This document shows, piece by piece, positions 59,404 through 64,000 of a stretch of DNA of 64,000 nt. How positions within the stretch are numbered: position 1 is the first letter of the stretch; the number at the start of each line of letters is the position of its first letter. The notes under the pieces were generated by a model that was not told the origin of the DNA, searched no databases, and saw only the letters and a list, made by a program, of their open reading frames with translations. The stretch is from contig NZ_CP077084.1 in NCBI RefSeq assembly GCF_014268275.3, positions 4,650,001 to 4,714,000 of the forward strand. The letters are read 5' to 3'. Made by a program: the position numbers and the translations under genes. Source of the DNA: Pseudomonas tritici (GTDB lineage: Bacteria > Pseudomonadota > Gammaproteobacteria > Pseudomonadales > Pseudomonadaceae).

Positions 59404-60528
59404 TTAGACCTGCCGATACGGCAGCGCCGTCTTCGCCTCTTCGGCATACGCCACGATCCCCACCCGCTCGCGCTCGAGGAAATCCTCTACGGCGTTTTTC
59501 AATCCGGGATGGCGCAGGTAATGCCACGACCGTGTAATCACCGGCTCAAACCCGCGAATCAACTTGTGCTCGCCCTGGGCTCCCGCATCAAAGCGTTGCA
59601 GGCCGTGGGCGATGGCGTAGTCCATTCCCTGGTAGAAGCAGGTTTCGAAGTGCAGGCGGTCGAATTCCGCCAGACAGCCCCAGTAGCGGCCGTAGAAGCT
59701 GTCACCACCGATCAGACTGAAGGCCATGGCGACCGGGCGGGTACCTTGTTTGGCCAGGACTACCCGAATCGCTTCGGGCATGCGCTCGGCCAGCAGGCTG
59801 AAAAAAACGCGGGTCAGGTAAGGGGCTTGGCGGCGGACCGCGTAGGTGTTGGCGTAGCAGGCGTAGACAAAATCCCACTGTGCTTCGCTCAGTTCATGCC
59901 CTTGCAGCCATTCGAACTCGATGCCCTGCCCCGCCACTTGCTCACGTTCCTTGCGCATCTGTTTGCGCTTGCGCGAGCTCAAGGCATCAAGGAAATCCTG
60001 GAAGTCGCGGTAGCCACGGTTCTGCCAGTGAAACTGACAACCCAGGCGCTGCAACCAACCCGGCTGTTGCGCCAGTGCAGCATCGGCCAGCGCGTCAGTG
60101 AAGTTGATGTGGGCACTGGAGAGTCCCTCGATTTCGAGGTAACCCGGCAGGCTTTTCAGCAACTCAAAACCCGCCTCGGCATTCGCCGCCAACAGGCGTG
60201 GCCCGCTCACCGGGCTGAACGGCACAGCCGTCAGCAACTTGGGATAGTAATCGATGCCGGCCCGCTCACAGGCATCCGCCCAGCCATGGTCGAACACGTA
60301 CTCGCCATAGGAATGCCACTTGCGATAACTGGGTAACGCTGCCACCAGCCGATCACCGTCCCAATGCAGCAAATGCTCCGGCTGCCAGCCGGATTGCGGA
60401 CCCAGGCTGGCGCTGTCTTCCAGGGCACTCAGGAAGGCATGCCGCACGAAAGGCTGGGCGTCCGGCACCAGTGCATCCCAAACCTGCGGGGCGATTTCGG
60501 ACAGGCTGTCCAGGCGTTGCAACGGCAT
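59404..60528 (-). CDS. DUF482/GNAT-fold acyltransferase-like protein
   Basis: This is a 374-residue cytosolic protein of the PF04339 type (FemAB-like, GNAT superfamily). Segments are PFVRHAFLSALEDSASLGP (about residues 24-42), INFTDALADAALAQQPGW, SSRKRKQMRKEREQVAGQG and GRYWGCLAEFDRLHFETCFY. Some annotations call it a peptidoglycan-biosynthesis N-acyltransferase, but the reaction is not established. I chose the ATG at 60528, which has GAGG 6 bases upstream; another ATG lies two codons earlier. Confidence 0.8.
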   Translation of the reverse strand: MPLQRLDSLSEIAPQVWDALVPDAQPFVRHAFLSALEDSASLGPQSGWQPEHLLHWDGDRLVAALPSYRKWHSYGEYVFDHGWADACERAGIDYYPKLLTAVPFSPVSGPRLLAANAEAGFELLKSLPGYLEIEGLSSAHINFTDALADAALAQQPGWLQRLGCQFHWQNRGYRDFQDFLDALSSRKRKQMRKEREQVAGQGIEFEWLQGHELSEAQWDFVYACYANTYAVRRQAPYLTRVFFSLLAERMPEAIRVVLAKQGTRPVAMAFSLIGGDSFYGRYWGCLAEFDRLHFETCFYQGMDYAIAHGLQRFDAGAQGEHKLIRGFEPVITRSWHYLRHPGLKNAVEDFLERERVGIVAYAEEAKTALPYRQV

Positions 60529-60645
60529 GTGCATCCTCACTGATCGGGGCGTGAAAGCCTCGCGAGTATCGCTTATCGCCGGTCCCAGCACACCCCCGAA
60601 TCGCGTGACAAGGCTCTAAACCAATAGTTCCGATCCTAAATAATT

Positions 60646-60661
60646 TGTCATCTAGATGACA
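60646..60661. promoter_or_regulatory. 16-bp perfect palindrome upstream of the porin gene
   Basis: TGTCATCT-AGATGACA lies 150 bases upstream of the porin ATG and 118 bases upstream of the opposite DUF482 gene. The size and symmetry fit an operator for a dimeric repressor such as a GntR-family protein. The regulator is not encoded nearby. Confidence 0.55.
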
Positions 60662-60810
60662 TCACTTAGCCACTGCGCCGTCATAAACGATCGTGATACT
60701 GACGCCTGTTTTTAGAGCCCCTGGTTCTAGCAGGTGGTTATTTTTCCGTCCGTCATCGGTCGGTTGTGTCCTGGATGGTTTGCCATCCCTCCTCACTTTC
60801 GGAGATTGAT

Positions 60811-62157
60811 ATGCGTCTTGCTTCCACTAAAACTGCGGCGGCCCTGTGCGGCGGCCTGTTACTGGCCCTGAGCGTTCCGGCCAGCGCTGCAGTCGACGCT
60901 AAATTGCTCGACATGCTCAAGGCCAACGGTCAGATCACCGCGGCGCAGTACACTGAACTGCAAAGCGAATTGGCCAAAGACCAGAAAGAACAGCAGATCG
61001 CACGGCAAGCTCAACAAGAGACCAACGAACAGATCGCCGCCACCGCGAAGAAAACCAATGAGCTGAGCAGTTTCGACCAGAAGCTGGCCTGGGCTGCCAA
61101 GACCCAGCTCAAGGGTGACGTGCGCTTCCGCCACGAAACCATCAAGATCGACGGCACCCCGAACAACGGCGGCAAGGACAAGGACCGTGAGCGCATCCGT
61201 GCTCGTCTGGGCGCCTACACCGAGATCAACTCGCAGGTCGACACCGGCATCCGTATCGCCACGGGTAGCAGTGATGACGCGCGTTCCACCAACCAGGACC
61301 TGGACGGCTACTTCAACAAGAAGTCGATCTGGCTGGACCTCGGCTACATCGACTACCACCCGGACCAGATCAAGAACCTGCACGTGATCGGCGGCAAAAT
61401 GCTGCAGCCGTGGGTCAGCATGGGTGATGTGATCTGGGATAGCGATATCAACCCGGAAGGCCTGGCCCTGACTTACAAATACCCACTGGGCAGCAGCGCC
61501 GAACTGTTCGGCAGCCTGGGTAACTACAACCTCAAGGACAACGTCAACGGCGACGGCGTGCAATTTCGCAATGACCTGCGCATGACCGCCGGCCAGTTGG
61601 GTTCGCGCTTCACCCTGACCGACAACCTGAAACTGACGCTGGGCGGCAGTGTTTATGCGTTCCAGAACGATGAAGACAGCCGCTGCCCGACCGCTGGCTC
61701 CACCGCTTGCCTGACTCCAGCCGAGACGGTCGCCAACACCACAGCCGGTAATGCCAGCGAGTACCGCTTGTATGAAGGCTTCAGCCAGATCGATATCGGC
61801 GGCCTGGCTGTACCGTTGTCGTTCTATGGCCAGTACGTGCAAAACACCAAAGCCACAGATAAAGACCAGGACACTGCCTGGTTGCTCGGTGCCAAGTCCA
61901 AAGTGTTCGGCTTCAACCTGGACTACAACTACCGCGACGTACAACGCTACGCAGTGGTCGGCGCCCTCACCGACTCGGACTTCGCCGGCGGTTTCACCGG
62001 TGCACGCGGTCACAAGTTCAAAGTCGGCTACGACATCGACAAGAACTTCGCTGTCGGCGCCACTTACTTCCTGACCAAAGCGGACTACGCCAGCGCCGCA
62101 GGCTACCGCGATGCCAACGCCAACACCCTTCAGTTGGACGCAGAAGCCAAGTTCTAA
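60811..62157 (+). CDS. Putative outer-membrane porin (Porin_5-like)
   Basis: This 448-residue protein has a signal peptide (residues 1-27, ending PASAA), then a helical, Gln-rich coiled-coil segment (about residues 28-88: LLDMLKANGQITAAQYTELQ, then DQKEQQIARQAQQETNEQIA), then a 16-stranded-type beta barrel with many Asp and Tyr. It ends in Phe (AEAKF). The N-terminal coiled segment and barrel match the family annotated as putative porin. GGAG precedes the ATG. Substrate unknown. Confidence 0.85.
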   Translation: MRLASTKTAAALCGGLLLALSVPASAAVDAKLLDMLKANGQITAAQYTELQSELAKDQKEQQIARQAQQETNEQIAATAKKTNELSSFDQKLAWAAKTQLKGDVRFRHETIKIDGTPNNGGKDKDRERIRARLGAYTEINSQVDTGIRIATGSSDDARSTNQDLDGYFNKKSIWLDLGYIDYHPDQIKNLHVIGGKMLQPWVSMGDVIWDSDINPEGLALTYKYPLGSSAELFGSLGNYNLKDNVNGDGVQFRNDLRMTAGQLGSRFTLTDNLKLTLGGSVYAFQNDEDSRCPTAGSTACLTPAETVANTTAGNASEYRLYEGFSQIDIGGLAVPLSFYGQYVQNTKATDKDQDTAWLLGAKSKVFGFNLDYNYRDVQRYAVVGALTDSDFAGGFTGARGHKFKVGYDIDKNFAVGATYFLTKADYASAAGYRDANANTLQLDAEAKF

Positions 62158-62210
62158 GACGGACAGCGGTGAGTTTCACGCTACACGCTTCAAGGAAGAG
62201 CATGTCACTT

Positions 62211-62245
62211 GCAGCTTCAAGCCAACCGCTTGAAGCTGCTTCTTT
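62211..62245 (+). terminator. Terminator after the porin gene
   Basis: A perfect 11-bp stem GCAGCTTCAAG/CTTGAAGCTGC with a 7-base loop is followed by TTCTTTAA. It lies 54 bases after the porin stop and shares its GCTTGAAGCTGC core with the repeat at 16104-16136. Confidence 0.7.
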
Positions 62246-62254
62246 AACAGTCTT

Positions 62255-62298
62255 GCGCGGTTGGATCGATCCCCATCATCCGTTCGATCCAACCGCGC
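62255..62298. other. 15-bp perfect stem-loop downstream of the anti-sigma gene
   Basis: GCGCGGTTGGATCGA and TCGATCCAACCGCGC are perfect inverses with a 14-base loop. It begins 8 bases beyond the anti-sigma stop on the minus strand. No T run follows on either side, so it is not a classical terminator. Confidence 0.75.
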
Positions 62299-62306
62299 GA
62301 GCCTGC

Positions 62307-62552
62307 TTATTCCCCGCCTTTGTGATCCTTGAGCCGCTCGGCAGCCAGCCGCTGCGCCAAGGCATCCACGCCTTCAACCGGCTCATCCGGCATTATCTTC
62401 AGCGTTGCCTGCATCAGGCGCATCTGGCGGATAAACCGTCGGCAGTTCGGGCAGAACATCAAGTGATGACGCACCAGCAGACGTTCGCGAAAGGTCAATT
62501 GCCCATCGAGATAGTCACTGGAACGTGCCACTTGTTCTTTACAGGTCAGCAT
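62307..62552 (-). CDS. Zinc-finger (ZAS-type) anti-sigma factor
   Basis: This 81-residue cytosolic protein has the ZAS motif as HHLMFCPNC (His-x3-Cys-x2-Cys pattern, about residues 29-37), preceded by the typical LDGQLTFRERLLVRHH. It has no membrane segment, so it is a soluble anti-sigma factor, probably sensing redox or metal stress by release of zinc. Its ATG lies within the end of the sigma gene (7-nt overlap), so it is translationally coupled to its partner. Confidence 0.85.
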   Translation of the reverse strand: MLTCKEQVARSSDYLDGQLTFRERLLVRHHLMFCPNCRRFIRQMRLMQATLKIMPDEPVEGVDALAQRLAAERLKDHKGGE

Positions 62553-63160
62553 TCGCCCGTCTCCTCAAAATGCTCCACCGTGGCGAAGACTTTAAGCCGC
62601 GCTCGGTGCAACAGCACACGGACATTGGAGAGCGACAGCGTCAGGAGATTACAAATCTCTTCCAGCTCCAGGCCCTGGCGTTCACGCAGCACCAGCACGC
62701 TGCTTTGCAGCTCAGACAGGCTCAGCAATGTGTGTTCCAGGCATTCACGCAGTTCATCCTCGGTCAGCAAGGCTTCCGGAGTGTCCTGGTGCCAGGCGTA
62801 GGGGGCGACGGCCCAGTGGCCATCGTCCGGGGCGAAACGGTCATCACCAATGGTGCCGTGGGGTGAAGGCAGATCATCGAGCAATACTTCGCGACGATTC
62901 TGCTTGTAGCGCCCCTTGGCCGCGTTGGCGGTGATAGTCAGCAGCCAGGTCTTGAGGCTGGAACGCCCTTCGAATTTGCCCAGGTTGCGTACCACAGACA
63001 GCCAGGCATCCTGCACGATTTCGTCGGCGTGGCGCTGGCCGACGATGGCATAGGCCACTGCACGCATGGCGCTCTGATAGGTGGCGACCAACTCCTTATA
63101 GGCCCGTTGCTCACCCTTGAGCAGACGTTCAAGCAGGTGCGCGTCGTCCGCTGCTGCCAT
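62546..63160 (-). CDS. ECF-family RNA polymerase sigma factor
   Basis: This is a 204-residue group-4 sigma factor. Region 2 is at about residues 25-95 (YQSAMRAVAYAIVGQRHADEIVQDAWLSVVRNLGKFEG, SSLKTWLLTITANAAKGRYK). An acidic linker with Pro/His follows, then region 4 (LSLSELQSSVLVLRERQGLELEEICNLLTLSLSNVRVLLHRAR). It is followed by its anti-sigma gene. The pair corresponds in position to P. aeruginosa PA3285-PA3284, next to PA3286 (FabH-like). The regulon is unknown. Confidence 0.9.
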   Translation of the reverse strand: MAAADDAHLLERLLKGEQRAYKELVATYQSAMRAVAYAIVGQRHADEIVQDAWLSVVRNLGKFEGRSSLKTWLLTITANAAKGRYKQNRREVLLDDLPSPHGTIGDDRFAPDDGHWAVAPYAWHQDTPEALLTEDELRECLEHTLLSLSELQSSVLVLRERQGLELEEICNLLTLSLSNVRVLLHRARLKVFATVEHFEETGEC

Positions 63161-63197
63161 TGATTAACCTCGATTTCACTGTCGAAATCCGATCCCC

Positions 63198-63285
63198 TGT
63201 AGGAGCTGGCTTGCCTGCGATGGCATCACTGCGGTGTAACTGATACACCAAGGTGTCTGTATCGCAGGCAAGCCAGCCTCCCACA
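63198..63285. repeat. REPIN between the sigma gene and the FabH-like gene
   Basis: TGTAGGAGCTGGCTTGCCTG at the left and AGGCAAGCCAGCCTCCCACA at the right are facing REP units. The right arm has one inserted base and the left arm one substitution, so this copy is starting to decay. Confidence 0.85.
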
Positions 63286-63308
63286 GTTGACCGTGATCGA
63301 CCGGTAGA

Positions 63309-64000
63309 TCAGCGTTTACGCAGGATCACGCTGCCAATCGAATAGCCCGCGCCAAACGAACTGAGCACGGCCACGGAACCCTTGGGCAAATCATCTTGAT
63401 AGGTGTGAAACGCAATCACCGAACCTGCCGAACTGGTATTGGCGTAGGTGTCGAGGATCACCGGCGCTTCTTCCACCGTGGCTTCGCGGCCGAGCAGTTT
63501 CTTCACGATCAGGTGGTTCATGCTCAAGTTGGCCTGATGCAGCCAAAAGCGCTTCACATCGGCCACGTTCAGCTGGTTTTCCGCCAGGTGCACGCCGATC
63601 AGCTCGGCCACCATCGGGCAGACATCGCGGAAAACCTTGCGGCCTTCCTGCACGAACAGCTTGTCAGGCGCGCCGACGCCCTCTTCCGCGGCGCGGTTGA
63701 GAAAGCCGAAGTTGTTGCGGATGTTATTGGAGAACTTGGTCAGCAGCTTGGTGCTCACCACGTCAAACTGATGCTCGGAGGTGGCCAGGTCGGCGCGCTC
63801 GAGGATCACAGCCGTGGCCGCGTCACCAAAGATGAAGTGGCTGTCACGGTCGCGGAAGTTCAGGTGGCCGGTGCAGACTTCCGGGTTGACCATCAGGATC
63901 GCCCGCGCCTGGCCCAGCTGGATGCTGTTGGCGGCGTTCTGGATGCCGAAGGTGGCCGAGGAACACGCCACGTTCATGTCAAAACCAAAACCCTCGATGC
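63309..64000 (-). CDS. FabH-like 3-oxoacyl-ACP synthase III (5' part outside the window)
   Basis: The window contains the C-terminal 230 or so residues; the frame runs off the end at 64000 (reading IEGFGFD directly before MNVACSSATFG), so the start lies outside. The catalytic Cys is in NVACSSATFG, His in FWLHQANLSMNHL and Asn in YANTSSAGS, so the Cys-His-Asn triad is complete. NIRNNFGFLNRAAEEG is an insertion typical of the longer (about 373 aa) pseudomonad form. The P. aeruginosa homologue by position is PA3286, linked to feeding beta-oxidation intermediates into fatty acid synthesis. Confidence 0.87.
   Translation of the reverse strand, partial: IEGFGFDMNVACSSATFGIQNAANSIQLGQARAILMVNPEVCTGHLNFRDRDSHFIFGDAATAVILERADLATSEHQFDVVSTKLLTKFSNNIRNNFGFLNRAAEEGVGAPDKLFVQEGRKVFRDVCPMVAELIGVHLAENQLNVADVKRFWLHQANLSMNHLIVKKLLGREATVEEAPVILDTYANTSSAGSVIAFHTYQDDLPKGSVAVLSSFGAGYSIGSVILRKR

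Noticed and set aside
63309..64000. FabH-like gene as a truncated pseudogene
   Set aside because: The frame is intact up to the window edge; the missing part is outside the window.
1..64000. CRISPR arrays, tRNA or rRNA genes, insertion sequences, prophage
   Set aside because: No regularly spaced direct repeats, cloverleaf-type sequences, transposases, integrases or structural phage genes were recognised by eye; a tRNA scan was not possible here.

Overview
The window is a chromosomal segment of a fluorescent Pseudomonas, most likely of the P. fluorescens group. The evidence is the high-GC, densely packed Pseudomonas-type gene content, gene orders known from that genus (hda, perM-like, purM, purN; mazG, relA, rlmD, cysM; gbuR, gbuA, transporters; ECF sigma factor beside a FabH-like synthase), and many REP/REPIN palindromes of the GTGGGAGC-GGCTTGCC type. 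No rRNA, tRNA, CRISPR array, transposase or integrase was seen.

Layout. 1-2900: two small hypothetical genes and a FadL-type outer-membrane transporter. 2907-5311: a periplasmic glutathione-peroxidase-like protein and a MarR-regulated MFS exporter unit that ends with an overlapping 39-residue membrane peptide. 5319-14692: a ten-gene adenosylcobalamin late-synthesis/salvage operon on the minus strand (cobO, cobB, bluB, cbiB, cobD, cobQ, cobU, cobT, cobC, cobS). It has a good sigma-70 promoter, a cobalamin riboswitch and a terminator-like expression platform, and most genes overlap by 4 nt. 14766-17469: a PQQ-type sugar dehydrogenase lipoprotein and two tandem NlpC/P60 lipoproteins. 17679-24724: hda, a PerM-like permease, a DUF2066 protein, purM-purN, a DUF3108 protein and small proteins. 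24750-31176: mazG, relA, rlmD, cysM and a DTW-domain protein.

31184-36595 is the 4-guanidinobutyrate cluster: a LysR regulator, a ureohydrolase, an NTF2-like protein and two permeases. 36673-40030 is an accessory block, visibly richer in A/T and in codons that Pseudomonas rarely uses. It holds a fused NAD(P)-binding dehydrogenase/FAD oxidoreductase and an amidase-lipoprotein pair that looks like a toxin-immunity module. It sits between homologues of P. aeruginosa PA1418 and PA1414, so I read it as an insertion at a variable site. After it comes a 40-residue PA1414-like peptide with a possible Anr site (the P. aeruginosa locus gives rise to the low-oxygen sRNA SicX, as I recall it).

40538-64000 returns to typical content: a LysR/MFS pair, an NCS1 permease with a near-consensus sigma-54 promoter and an upstream cluster of GTGCAC hexamers, a CvfB-like RNA-binding protein, small envelope proteins, a DEAD-box helicase, a YbdG-type mechanosensitive channel, an EamA exporter, azoR, a LysR-hydrolase-cyclophilin-ABC exporter run, aqpZ, a DUF482 protein, a putative porin, an ECF sigma/anti-sigma pair, and a FabH-like synthase cut by the window edge.

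Repeats are a strong theme. At least six REPINs, two REP copies captured inside coding tails (cobB and the NCS1 permease at 33635), and two copies of a separate long palindrome of about 140 bp were found.
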